64,000 nt of DNA from Ruegeria sp. AD91A (lineage in GTDB: Bacteria > Pseudomonadota > Alphaproteobacteria > Rhodobacterales > Rhodobacteraceae), in the NCBI RefSeq assembly GCF_003443535.1, contig NZ_CP031947.1, positions 679,268 to 743,267 on the forward strand, in the 5' to 3' direction. A model generated the notes under the pieces. It was not told the origin of the DNA. It saw nothing but the letters and a program-made list of their open reading frames with translations, and made no database searches. Both the position numbers and the translations under genes were made by a program. Below are positions 16,898 to 25,412 of this stretch, in pieces (position 1 is the stretch's first letter; each line of letters starts with the position of its first letter).

Positions 16898-17560
16898 GTG
16901 TTCGATTATAACTTCCACTGGCGGCCGGTCATGAAAAGCCTGCCGGACTTGCTTGAGGCATCGCTGCTGACCTTGCAAGTCGCGGTAATGGCGATGATCC
17001 TCGGCATCATCATCGGCCTGTGTCTGGCATTGACGCGCATGCACCTGAAGGGGCCGATGTATTGGTTTGCTTCAACCTGGGTCGAACTGGCACGTAATAC
17101 ACCTGCTTTGTTCCAGCTGTTCTTTTTCGGCTTTGGGCTTGGCGCATTCGGCCTGCACCTGTCGCCTTACTTCATTGTGCTGGCCGCGTTGACATTCAAT
17201 TGTGCCGGCTATCTGGCCGAGAACTTTCGCGGAGGCTTTCAGGCCGTTCCCGAGACTCAGTTACGCGCCTCTCGTTCTCTGGGCATGACTGCGTGGCAGG
17301 CTTACACACGCGTGGTGATCCCACAGGTGTTTCGCATTGTCTATCACCCAATCACCAACCAGATGGTCTGGGCCGTGCTCATGTCATCGCTGGGCATGCT
17401 GGTCGGCTTCCGGGAACTGTCAGGAGAGACGCAGTTCTTTGCCTCACGCACCTTCCGCATCTTCGAATATTTCGCCGTCACGGCGGTCATCTACTACGTG
17501 ATCGTCAAAATCATTCTCGGAGCCTCACGCCTGCTGGCGACCCGGCTCTTTCGCTGCTGA
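16898..17560 (+). CDS. PAAT ABC transporter permease, first subunit
   Basis: A 220-residue inner-membrane permease of the HisQ/M type with about five membrane segments. The EAA loop contacting the ATPase is visible as ENFRGGFQAVPETQLRASRS followed by LGM (about residues 107-130). The start is GTG at 16898 (Met-Phe-Asp-Tyr-Asn), since no ATG gives a complete first membrane region. It pairs with the next permease to form a heterodimeric channel. Confidence 0.85.
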   Translation: MFDYNFHWRPVMKSLPDLLEASLLTLQVAVMAMILGIIIGLCLALTRMHLKGPMYWFASTWVELARNTPALFQLFFFGFGLGAFGLHLSPYFIVLAALTFNCAGYLAENFRGGFQAVPETQLRASRSLGMTAWQAYTRVVIPQVFRIVYHPITNQMVWAVLMSSLGMLVGFRELSGETQFFASRTFRIFEYFAVTAVIYYVIVKIILGASRLLATRLFRC

Positions 17561-17571
17561 AGGACGCTCGG

Positions 17572-18234
17572 ATGCAACCCACTGTCAGCTTTTTCAGCAG
17601 CTTCAACATCAATGATCTGTGGTTTCTGGCCGAAGCCGCCCTGCGGACACTCTGGATTTCAGTTCTGTCAATAACCATCGGAACGTTTCTTGGAGTGGTG
17701 TGCGGGTGGATCCTTTACGAAGGCAAACTGGCAGCCACCCTGACAGTGGCCCCGTTTCTGGACATTTTTCGTTCGGTGCCGTTGATCATCCAACTGGTGC
17801 TGTTCTACAACTTTGCGCCCATTGTCGGGCTTAACCTAGACCCGTTTGCCTCGGGCGTGGTGATCCTGTCGATCTACACTGCGGCTTTGGTTGCGAATGT
17901 CGCGCGCGGCGGGATCGAGGCCGTCGGCGCGCCGATGCGCCGTGCCGCGCGCAGTCTGGGCATGACCTATTGGCAGGACTTGCGCTATGTCGTCTTCCCT
18001 ATCGGCGGACGCGCAGTGTTCCCGGCATGGGTCGGTGTTGCACTGGGTGTGATGAAGGACAGCGCATTGGTGTCGGTATTGGGCTACGTCGAATTGCTCA
18101 AGGCTAGCCAGATCCTGATCACCCGAACGCAGGAACCCTTCTTGATCCTGACAATCGCGGGCGCGTTCTACTTCGCGCTCAGCTATCCAATTTCGCGCTA
18201 TTCCGCGTCTCTTGAAAAAAGGTGGGCCCAATGA
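17572..18234 (+). CDS. PAAT ABC transporter permease, second subunit
   Basis: A 220-residue HisM-type permease with five membrane segments and the EAA loop ARGGIEAVGAPMRRAARSLG at about residues 107-126. ATG 17572 lies 11 bases after the stop of the first permease. The frame is open much further upstream but that part overlaps the first permease. Its stop overlaps the ATPase start codon (ATGA). Confidence 0.85.
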   Translation: MQPTVSFFSSFNINDLWFLAEAALRTLWISVLSITIGTFLGVVCGWILYEGKLAATLTVAPFLDIFRSVPLIIQLVLFYNFAPIVGLNLDPFASGVVILSIYTAALVANVARGGIEAVGAPMRRAARSLGMTYWQDLRYVVFPIGGRAVFPAWVGVALGVMKDSALVSVLGYVELLKASQILITRTQEPFLILTIAGAFYFALSYPISRYSASLEKRWAQ

Positions 18235-18953
18235 TCGAAATTCGCGACCTGCACAAGTATTTCGGCGCGCTGCATGTGCTGAAAGGTATCGATCTGGATG
18301 TGCAGAAAGGTGAGGTCCTGTCGGTGATCGGCGCGTCGGGTTCCGGCAAATCGACCCTTCTCTATTGCATCAACGGGCTGGAACTGATCCAGCAAGGCTC
18401 GGTCAGGGTCGATGGCACCGATGTTCATGCGAAGGGCACCGACATCAACAAGCTGCGCACAAAGCTGGGGATGGTATTTCAGCAATGGAACAGCTTTCCC
18501 CACCTGACAGCGCTGGAAAACGTCGCGCTCGCCCCCAAAATCGTCAAAAGATTGTCAAAGCAAGAGGCCCGTGATGTCGCGGCCAAACAACTGACCCACG
18601 TCGGCTTGGGCGAAAAGCTCAACGCCTACCCCTCGGCCCTGTCCGGCGGCCAGCAACAGCGTCTGGCCATCGCCCGCGCGCTGGCGATGGAACCGGAATA
18701 CATGCTGTTTGATGAGGCGACGTCGGCGCTGGATCCCGAACTGGTGGGCGAGGTTCTCGACACGATGCGCCTTTTGGCCGAAGAAGGGATGACCATGATC
18801 TGTGTCACGCACGAGATGGGTTTCGCACGCGATGTATCGGACCGGGTTGCTTATTTCCATCGGGGTGTGATGGAAGAGATTGGCCCACCCGGGCAAGTAT
18901 TCGGTGATGCGCAATCCGAAAACACCCGTAAGTTCCTGGCCAATGTGCGCTAA
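18231..18953 (+). CDS. PAAT ABC transporter ATP-binding subunit
   Basis: A 240-residue polar-amino-acid-type ATPase with Walker A GASGSGKST, Q-loop VFQQWNSF, signature [15 protein letters not shown], Walker B MLFDEATSALDPE and switch His in CVTHEMGF. Start ATG 18231 (MIEIRDLHKYFG) overlaps the permease stop; an ATG three codons upstream is a less natural start. It energises the importer encoded just before. Confidence 0.9.
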   Translation: MIEIRDLHKYFGALHVLKGIDLDVQKGEVLSVIGASGSGKSTLLYCINGLELIQQGSVRVDGTDVHAKGTDINKLRTKLGMVFQQWNSFPHLTALENVALAPKIVKRLSKQEARDVAAKQLTHVGLGEKLNAYPSALSGGQQQRLAIARALAMEPEYMLFDEATSALDPELVGEVLDTMRLLAEEGMTMICVTHEMGFARDVSDRVAYFHRGVMEEIGPPGQVFGDAQSENTRKFLANVR

Positions 18954-18992
18954 GTGCACCGGTCCCCTGAAACAACGAGGAAGATCAACTTC

Positions 18993-19952
18993 ATGTCCAA
19001 GAATATCTTCACCGGCACCATGCCAGCCCTGATGACCCCCTGCAAAGCCGACCGGACACCGGATTTCGATGCTCTGGTCAAAAAGGGCAAGGAAATGATC
19101 GAGGCAGGCATGTCGGCCGTCGTGTATTGCGGCTCTATGGGCGACTGGCCGTTGCTGTCAGTTGCCGAACGCATGCAAGGCGTCGAACGCTTGATCGAGG
19201 CAGGCCTGCCCGTTGTCGTCGGCACAGGTGCGATAAACTCGAAATCTGCCGTGGCCTTGGCTGCGCATGCGCAAAAGGTCGGCGCGGCAGGGCTTATGGT
19301 CATCCCACGTGTGCTGTCGCGCGGATCGTCCATCGCGGCACAGCGTAACCACTTCAAGGCAATCCTGTCAGCGGCGCCGGATATCCCGGCTATCATTTAC
19401 AACAGCCCCGTTTACGGCTTCGCCACCCGCGCCGATTTGTTCCTGGAATTGCGTGCGGATCATCCGAACCTGGTTGGATTCAAGGAATTCGGCGGCAAAA
19501 GCGATCTGCGTTATGCGGCGGAACACATCACCTCGAAAGATGATCAGGTGACACTGATGGTGGGCGTGGATACCGAAGTTTATCATGGCTTCGTCAATTG
19601 CGGCGCCACGGGTTCGATTACCGGTATCGGTACCGCCTTGCCCAAAGAGGCACTTCTGCTGGCTGCCCTGTGTCAGAAAGCGGCGGCGGGTCATACCGAA
19701 GCGCGCCTGCGCGCGCGTGAGCTTGAAGAAGCCTTTGGCGTGCTGGCCAGCTTTGACGAAGGCACCGATCTGGTGCTGTACTACAAACACCTGCTGGTCC
19801 TGAACGGCGAAGAGGAATACCGTTTGCACTTCAACGAAACCGACGAACTGACCGATGCCCAGCGCAACTATTGCGAACAGCAATACAGCCTGTTCCGCAC
19901 CTGGTTTGCCGACTGGTCCAGCCAGGGTGGGGTCATCGCTGAATGCATGTGA
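18993..19952 (+). CDS. DapA-family lyase, probable pyrroline-4-hydroxy-2-carboxylate deaminase
   Basis: The 319-residue protein is of the dihydrodipicolinate synthase/N-acetylneuraminate lyase superfamily. The Schiff-base lysine is Lys164 in VGFKEFGGKSD and the partner tyrosine Tyr136 in IIYNSPVYG. In bacterial trans-4-hydroxyproline degradation a DapA-type enzyme turns 1-pyrroline-4-hydroxy-2-carboxylate into ketoglutarate semialdehyde and ammonia. The next genes (epimerase, FAD dehydrogenase) would supply that substrate. ATG 18993 (MSKNIFTG) is chosen; the frame extends upstream. It overlaps the epimerase gene by ten bases. Confidence 0.8.
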   Translation: MSKNIFTGTMPALMTPCKADRTPDFDALVKKGKEMIEAGMSAVVYCGSMGDWPLLSVAERMQGVERLIEAGLPVVVGTGAINSKSAVALAAHAQKVGAAGLMVIPRVLSRGSSIAAQRNHFKAILSAAPDIPAIIYNSPVYGFATRADLFLELRADHPNLVGFKEFGGKSDLRYAAEHITSKDDQVTLMVGVDTEVYHGFVNCGATGSITGIGTALPKEALLLAALCQKAAAGHTEARLRARELEEAFGVLASFDEGTDLVLYYKHLLVLNGEEEYRLHFNETDELTDAQRNYCEQQYSLFRTWFADWSSQGGVIAECM

Positions 19953-20875
19953 TCGACAGCCATACCGGAGGCATGCCCACGCGGGTTATCCTGGACGGCG
20001 GCCCCGATCTGGGGTCGGGCCCGCTGGCCGAGCGCGCACAACGCCTGGCCACCGAGCATGAGGCTTTCTACAAATCGGTCCTTCTGGAGCCGCGCGGTCA
20101 ACCCGGCATGGTCGGGGCGCTTCTTGTCACCCCGGAAACGTCAGGCTGTGAGACCGGCGTGATCTATTTCGATGCCGACGCCGTTTTGGGCATGTGCGGC
20201 CATGGCACCATCGGGCTTGGGGTCACTCTGGCGCATCTGGGCCGGATTGGGCCGGGGACGCACAGGGTTGAAACGCCGGCCGGCGTCATCTCGGTTGACC
20301 TGTTGGACGCCAACACCGTGCGCGTCACCAATATCGAAAGTCGCCGGGTCAGGGCCTCTGTATCTGTTGATGTCGACGGCCATGGAAAAGTGACCGGCGA
20401 TCTGGCCTATGGTGGCAACTGGTTCTTCATTGTCGATCCCAGTCCGATAGAAGTGAACCCCGGCAACATCCGAGCCCTCACCGACCTGACCATTGCAATA
20501 CGCGAAGCCTGCATCGCGCAAAACCTGCGTGGTGAAAACGGGGAACCGGTGGACCACGTGATCTTGCAGGACAAATCCCCTGACGAAAACGTTCACAGCC
20601 GGAACTTTGTCCTGTGCCCGGACGATCAATACGACCGATCCCCGTGCGGGACCGGCAGTTCGGCGCGTCTGGCTTGTCTGGCGGCGGATGGGGTTCTGGT
20701 TCCCGGAGTAGAGATCGTGCAGGAAAGCGTGATCGGCAGTTCTTACCGACTAAGCTATCAGCCCGGCCCCAATGGCGGCGTCATCCCGACCCTGACCGGG
20801 CAGGCCCATATCATGGCCCAGGGCAAAATGATTTTCGCGCAAAACGATCCGTTCCGCAGTGGGATCCTTCTTTGA
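19943..20875 (+). CDS. 4-hydroxyproline 2-epimerase (proline racemase superfamily)
   Basis: The 310-residue enzyme carries both catalytic cysteines of the superfamily, Cys85 in MCGHGT and Cys235 in DRSPCGTG. A Cys/Cys pair is expected of epimerases and racemases. It would convert trans-4-hydroxy-L-proline to cis-4-hydroxy-D-proline by two-base proton transfer. It sits between the DapA-type deaminase and the FAD dehydrogenase of the same route. Proline racemase activity itself is less likely in this neighbourhood. Confidence 0.85.
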   Translation: MHVIDSHTGGMPTRVILDGGPDLGSGPLAERAQRLATEHEAFYKSVLLEPRGQPGMVGALLVTPETSGCETGVIYFDADAVLGMCGHGTIGLGVTLAHLGRIGPGTHRVETPAGVISVDLLDANTVRVTNIESRRVRASVSVDVDGHGKVTGDLAYGGNWFFIVDPSPIEVNPGNIRALTDLTIAIREACIAQNLRGENGEPVDHVILQDKSPDENVHSRNFVLCPDDQYDRSPCGTGSSARLACLAADGVLVPGVEIVQESVIGSSYRLSYQPGPNGGVIPTLTGQAHIMAQGKMIFAQNDPFRSGILL

Positions 20876-20941
20876 CAAAACTATCGGGGATTGGCGCAAT
20901 CCGGCCCCCGGTACCGAACCACAGTTTGAAAAGATCTGGCC

Positions 20942-22192
20942 ATGCTGCAAGACAACCTGACGGATATTGTTGTGATCGGCGCTGGTATCATTGGGATCAG
21001 CACGGCACTGGAATTGCAAAAGCGCGGCAAACAGGTTCTGGTGTTGGATCGCGAAGGCGTAGGAGCTGGTGCCTCGAAAGGGAATGCCGGAGCTTTTGCC
21101 TTTACCGACATCGTGCCGTTGGCCACCCCCGGGATCATGCGCAAAGCTCCGAAATGGCTGTTTGATCCATTGGGTCCGCTTTCAATCCCCCCCTCTTACG
21201 CTTTGAACATCGCACCGTGGATGCTGAGGTTCTGGCGGGCCAGTTGGCAGGATCGCTATGCTGCTGCTCGGTCTGCACAGGCTGCTTTGATGGATCACAG
21301 CCGCGCGGCGCTGGAACGCCAGATTGCGGATGTCGACGGCGAAGCGCTAATGCAACGCGAAGGCCAGTTGCAGTTGTTCGAAAGTGAAGGCGAATTCCGC
21401 GCCAGTCTTCCCACGTGGGATATCCGCAAGGATCACGGCATCCCCTTTGACCTGCTGGACAGCCCCGACGCGATTGCGGAAATCCAGCCTGGGCTTCACC
21501 GACGATTTACCCACGCGGGATTTACGCCCACCTGGATGAACACGGTCGATCCGGCCAGTTGGACAAGACATTTGGCCACCCGGTTCACTGCGCGTGGCGG
21601 TCAGGTTGAAATCGCGGCAATCAACGCGCTCACACCGATGGATGCAGGCGTACACCTGACGACTTCGATCGGTGAAATTGATGCAAGACACGTGATCGTG
21701 GCCGCCGGGGCCTGGTCTCACCAACTCGCGAAAACCCTGGGCGATCGCATCCCTCTTGAAACCGAGCGCGGTTATAACACCACCCTGCCCGAAGGGGCCT
21801 TTGACCTGCGCACCCATCTGACCTTTGGTGGACATGGGTTTGTGGTGACACGGATCAACGGCGGTGTGCGCATCGGTGGTGCGGTCGAGTTGGGAGGGCT
21901 GGAACTGCCGCCCAATTACAAGCGGGCCGACACGCTGCTGGCAAAGGCCGGGCGCTTCATGCCTGATCTGAACCTAGAAGGCGGTACGCAATGGATGGGG
22001 TTCCGGCCATCGCTTCCCGACAGTTTGCCGGTGATCGACCGCTCGGCCCGTGCGTCACAGGTTTTTTATGCCTTTGGACACGGACATCTGGGCCTGACGC
22101 AATCCGCAGGCACGGCGGATCTGGTCGCGGATCTGGTCACGAACGCCAAGCCCGCGCTCGACATGAAGCCTTACGCATCCACACGCTTCTGA
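20942..22192 (+). CDS. FAD-dependent D-amino-acid (D-hydroxyproline) dehydrogenase
   Basis: A 416-residue DadA-type oxidoreductase. The FAD-binding Rossmann motif is at the N terminus (IVVIGAGIIGISTALELQ, about residues 9-26), and the C-terminal FAD contact GHGHLGLTQS is near residue 382. In the 4-hydroxyproline pathway this class oxidises cis-4-hydroxy-D-proline to pyrroline-4-hydroxy-2-carboxylate, delivering electrons to the respiratory chain. Its position directly after the epimerase supports that substrate. Confidence 0.8.
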   Translation: MLQDNLTDIVVIGAGIIGISTALELQKRGKQVLVLDREGVGAGASKGNAGAFAFTDIVPLATPGIMRKAPKWLFDPLGPLSIPPSYALNIAPWMLRFWRASWQDRYAAARSAQAALMDHSRAALERQIADVDGEALMQREGQLQLFESEGEFRASLPTWDIRKDHGIPFDLLDSPDAIAEIQPGLHRRFTHAGFTPTWMNTVDPASWTRHLATRFTARGGQVEIAAINALTPMDAGVHLTTSIGEIDARHVIVAAGAWSHQLAKTLGDRIPLETERGYNTTLPEGAFDLRTHLTFGGHGFVVTRINGGVRIGGAVELGGLELPPNYKRADTLLAKAGRFMPDLNLEGGTQWMGFRPSLPDSLPVIDRSARASQVFYAFGHGHLGLTQSAGTADLVADLVTNAKPALDMKPYASTRF

Positions 22193-22207
22193 TCTGGAGA
22201 ACATCAC

Positions 22208-23311
22208 ATGAAAATCACCGCACTGAACGTATATCAGGTGGATCTGCCGCTGAAGGAAGGTCGTTACAACTGGTCCAATGGCAACTATGTCGAAGTCTTC
22301 GACAGCACCGTTCTCGAGATCATCACGGATGAAGGTCTGAAGGGTTATGCCGAATGCTGCCCGCTGGGATCGGCTTATCTTCCGTCCTTCGCACTTGGCG
22401 TCAGGGCCGGGCTGGCCGAATTATCGCCACATCTGATCGGGCAGAATCCGCTTAATATAGGCCAGATCAATCGCACCATGGATGCTGCCCTGCGTGGCCA
22501 CCCCTATGCCAAGGCTCCTGTTGATATTGCCTGCTGGGATCTTCTGGGCAGGGCGACAGGGCAACCGCTTTACACCCTTCTGGGCGGCGCGGCACAGGAG
22601 GATGTGGTGCTTTATCGTGCGATCAGTCAGGAAGCGCCGGACATCATGGCGCAAAAGATCGAAGGCTATGCAGCTGAAGGCTACACGAAGTTTCAACTAA
22701 AAGTGGGCGGCGACGCCAATGACGACATCGACCGCATTCACGCCACCCGCGCGGTTCTGAAAAAGACCGATCTTCTGGTGGCAGATGCCAACACTGGCTG
22801 GACCCGGCACGAGGCTGCTCGTGTCGTGGGCGCGGTCTCGGGTCTGGATGTCTATGTGGAACAACCCTGTTTGACCTATGAGGAATGCGTTTCGATCCGC
22901 CGCCGTACTGCGCTGCCGTTCGTGATGGATGAGGTCATCGACACTTCCAACACATTGGTTCGCGGCATTGCCGAAGACGCTATGGATGTGATCAATCTGA
23001 AAATCTCCAAAGTCGGTGGTTTGACCAAGGCAAAACTGATGCGGGATCTCTGCGTGGCGCACGGTATTCCCATGACCATCGAGGACACATGGGGCGGCGA
23101 CATCACCACAGCCACCATCGCCCATCTGGCACGGTCAACACCGTCCGAGTTCACGTTCTCGGCCACCGATTTCAATTCCTATGGTACCGTGGACATCGCC
23201 GAAGGCGCACCAAAGCGTGTCAATGGCCGGATGACCGCAGCAGATCGTCCCGGTCTGGGCGTGACACCGATCTTCGACGCGCTGGGTGCCCCTGTCGCGC
23301 AATATAGCTGA
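22208..23311 (+). CDS. Enolase-superfamily (mandelate racemase group) enzyme: cis-3-hydroxyproline dehydratase or hydroxyproline-betaine epimerase type
   Basis: A 367-residue MR/MLE enzyme with metal ligands Asp193 (VADANTGW), Glu218 (YVEQP) and Asp241 (VMDEV). The two general acid/base lysines are Lys165 (FQLKVGG) and Lys265 (INLKISK). The same arrangement is described for 4-hydroxyproline betaine 2-epimerase (HpbD, Pelagibaca) and for cis-3-hydroxy-L-proline dehydratase (Labrenzia). No Rieske demethylases for betaine breakdown are nearby, and a trans-3-hydroxyproline-dehydratase-like gene follows, so the dehydratase reading is favoured. Confidence 0.7.
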   Translation: MKITALNVYQVDLPLKEGRYNWSNGNYVEVFDSTVLEIITDEGLKGYAECCPLGSAYLPSFALGVRAGLAELSPHLIGQNPLNIGQINRTMDAALRGHPYAKAPVDIACWDLLGRATGQPLYTLLGGAAQEDVVLYRAISQEAPDIMAQKIEGYAAEGYTKFQLKVGGDANDDIDRIHATRAVLKKTDLLVADANTGWTRHEAARVVGAVSGLDVYVEQPCLTYEECVSIRRRTALPFVMDEVIDTSNTLVRGIAEDAMDVINLKISKVGGLTKAKLMRDLCVAHGIPMTIEDTWGGDITTATIAHLARSTPSEFTFSATDFNSYGTVDIAEGAPKRVNGRMTAADRPGLGVTPIFDALGAPVAQYS

Positions 23312-23318
23312 GGTAAAC

Positions 23319-24344
23319 ATGCGCAGCAGCAAAACCGTACATGTGATCTCGGCCCATGCCGAAGGTGAGGTTGGAGATGTCATCGTCGGAGGTGTCGCCC
23401 CACCGCCGGGCGACACTCTCTGGGATCAGCGAAGCTTCATCGCGCGGGATCAAACCCTGCGCAACTTTGTTCTGAACGAACCGCGCGGCGGTGTGTTCCG
23501 GCATGTCAACCTTCTGGTTCCGCCAAAACACCCCGAGGCGGACGCCGCCTGGATCATCATGGAACCCGAAGACACGCCGCCCATGTCGGGGTCCAACTCA
23601 ATCTGTGTCTCAACCGTATTACTGGATAGTGGGATCATTCCGATGAAAGAGCCGGAAACTCATATGGTGCTGGAGGCACCGGGAGGGCTGGTCCGGGTAC
23701 GTGCGGAATGCCGCAATGGCAAGGCACAACGCATCTTTGTCCAGAACCTGCCCAGCTTTGCCGACAAGCTGTCGGTCCCGCTCGAGGTATCCGGACTGGG
23801 CACGATCACGGTAGATACCGCTTATGGCGGCGACAGCTTTGTGGTCGTCGATGCGCAGACGCTTGGGTTTGCAATCGTCGATCATGAGGCCCGCGACATA
23901 GCCCGGTTGGGGGTAAAGATCACAAACGCCGCCAATGAACAGCTTGGGTTTTCTCATCCCGAGAACCCGGACTGGGATCATATATCGTTCTGCGCCTTTT
24001 GCGGCCCGCTGAGCGAGACGGAAACCGGTCTAAGCGGCAAGTCCGCCGTGGCGATCCAGCCGGGTAAGGTTGACCGTTCGCCGACGGGTACCGCGGTGTC
24101 TGCCCGCATGGCGCTGATGGCGGCCAAAGGGTTGATGAAACCCGGCCAGACCTTCGAGGCGGTTTCGATCATCGGATCACGATTTACCGGTCGGATCCTT
24201 GACACTGCGCAGATAGGTGGCCGCCCGGCAATCGTTCCTGAAATCAGCGGTCGCGGTTGGATCACCGGAATTCATCAGCACATGCTGGACCCTGACGACC
24301 CGTGGCCGGGTGGTTATCGACTGTCTGACACCTGGGGTGTCTGA
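23319..24344 (+). CDS. Proline-racemase-superfamily protein, probable trans-3-hydroxy-L-proline dehydratase (Ser/Thr pair)
   Basis: A 341-residue paralogue of the upstream epimerase. The first catalytic position is Ser90 (MSGSNS) instead of Cys and the second is Thr256 (DRSPTGT). A Thr at the second site is the mark of trans-3-hydroxyproline dehydratases (human enzyme: Cys104/Thr273), which use one base only and give pyrroline-2-carboxylate. The Ser at the first site is less usual. ATG 23319 ([11 protein letters not shown]) follows GAGG; the frame extends upstream into the previous gene. It is the last gene of the operon. Confidence 0.65.
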   Translation: MRSSKTVHVISAHAEGEVGDVIVGGVAPPPGDTLWDQRSFIARDQTLRNFVLNEPRGGVFRHVNLLVPPKHPEADAAWIIMEPEDTPPMSGSNSICVSTVLLDSGIIPMKEPETHMVLEAPGGLVRVRAECRNGKAQRIFVQNLPSFADKLSVPLEVSGLGTITVDTAYGGDSFVVVDAQTLGFAIVDHEARDIARLGVKITNAANEQLGFSHPENPDWDHISFCAFCGPLSETETGLSGKSAVAIQPGKVDRSPTGTAVSARMALMAAKGLMKPGQTFEAVSIIGSRFTGRILDTAQIGGRPAIVPEISGRGWITGIHQHMLDPDDPWPGGYRLSDTWGV

Positions 24345-24659
24345 GATCTGGTGTCGCGCAATTTTCGTTGATGGCAAAGTCTGCATATCCGCGACCCGAG
24401 TTTGGTAATTTGGGATAACTCAAGGCCCTGGCCGCCGATAACCGTCCCACCAACACTTGGGGTTAAGGACGGTTGATCTTGTTTCAAACCTGCTTGCCTT
24501 CACTTTGACAGAGGTGGGATTGATACATCCTGGATGATGGATTCATCACCAGATCCATACTTTTCAAACGCTCTGAAATGGGTCGAAATCCAAGTTCGGC
24601 TTGGAAAAGTCGGTAATTACGGGTAATTGTATCCAAAAAACCGCGGCGGGATATTGGAA
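24345..24659. promoter_or_regulatory. Region before gntR with a degenerate operator
   Basis: No gene is seen here. GGTAA-TTG-TATCC (24622-24634) is a degenerate copy of the GGATA-N3-TATCC element, 26 bases before the gntR start, which fits autoregulation. AACCGTCC (24440-24447) and GGACGGTT (24467-24474) form an 8-base stem with a 19-base loop, a weak terminator candidate for the preceding operon. Confidence 0.5.
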
Positions 24660-25340
24660 ATGGCAGGAAAACGCGCGATCACGAAACAAAGCCTACCGGA
24701 CGTCATCGCAAATGATCTGCGTGAACGTATCCTGAGCGGCGAACTCGCCGAAGGTGAGACGATCCGGCAGGAAGCACTGGCCGAGGAATATGATGTCTCG
24801 CGTATGCCAATCCGCGAGGCGCTGAAACGCCTGAATGCCGAAGGCCTGGTACAATGGGCCAACAATCGCGGCGGCTCGGTGACCAAACACTCCCTCGACG
24901 AAATCGGTGAGATTTTCGATCTTCGCATCCTGATCGAAGTGGATCTGTTTCGCCGAGCCATCCCTAATATGGGCCCAAGGGAATTTGCTCGTTGCGACGA
25001 GATCCTCAAACAGATGGAAGCGTCATACGATGAAAATGACGTCGGCAAGTGGGGGATATTGAACTATCAATATCACTCGGCGCTTTATGCGGCTTCACAG
25101 CGGAAGCTGACCAACGAATTGCTGGACCGCGTCAACCTGCAATCGGATCGCTATGTAAGGATGCACCTGAGCGTGATGAAACAGCGCGAACCCGCAAAAA
25201 AGGAACATCGTGATCTGTTGCGGCTGGCCCGGGAAGGCAAGGTGGACAAAGCATGCGAGGTCTTGACGCAGCACATACGCCGGACGAAGGAACAGCTTCT
25301 GGAAATGATCGCCTCGAAGCGCGGGACAGACGAACCCTAG
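24660..25340 (+). CDS. GntR-family (FCD) transcriptional regulator of hydroxyproline genes
   Basis: The 226-residue protein has an N-terminal winged helix (EALAEEYDVSRMPIREALKRL, about residues 37-57) and a helical FCD ligand-binding domain with the usual His-containing NYQYHSALY segment. ATG 24660 (MAGKRAIT) follows GGAAA; upstream in-frame TTG codons are less likely. It sits between the hydroxyproline operon and the ketoglutarate-semialdehyde dehydrogenase gene. The recurring palindrome before both and before itself makes it the probable local repressor, with a pathway intermediate as inducer. Confidence 0.85.
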   Translation: MAGKRAITKQSLPDVIANDLRERILSGELAEGETIRQEALAEEYDVSRMPIREALKRLNAEGLVQWANNRGGSVTKHSLDEIGEIFDLRILIEVDLFRRAIPNMGPREFARCDEILKQMEASYDENDVGKWGILNYQYHSALYAASQRKLTNELLDRVNLQSDRYVRMHLSVMKQREPAKKEHRDLLRLAREGKVDKACEVLTQHIRRTKEQLLEMIASKRGTDEP

Positions 25341-25365
25341 GGCGGTCTTGCATGTCCTGTCATTT

Positions 25366-25380
25366 TGGATACATTATCCA
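25366..25380. promoter_or_regulatory. GntR-type operator upstream of the semialdehyde dehydrogenase gene
   Basis: TGGATA-CAT-TATCCA is a perfect 6-3-6 palindrome, 32 bases before the start codon at 25413. It is the best of the three copies of this element in the hydroxyproline region. Confidence 0.7.
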
Positions 25381-25412
25381 TTAGACTGGACATCATGAAA
25401 TACGAGGCCCAA

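Noticed and set aside
17200..18234. 344-codon reading of the second PAAT permease from an upstream start
   Set aside because: The first 124 codons overlap the first permease in another frame; the family start is ATG 17572.
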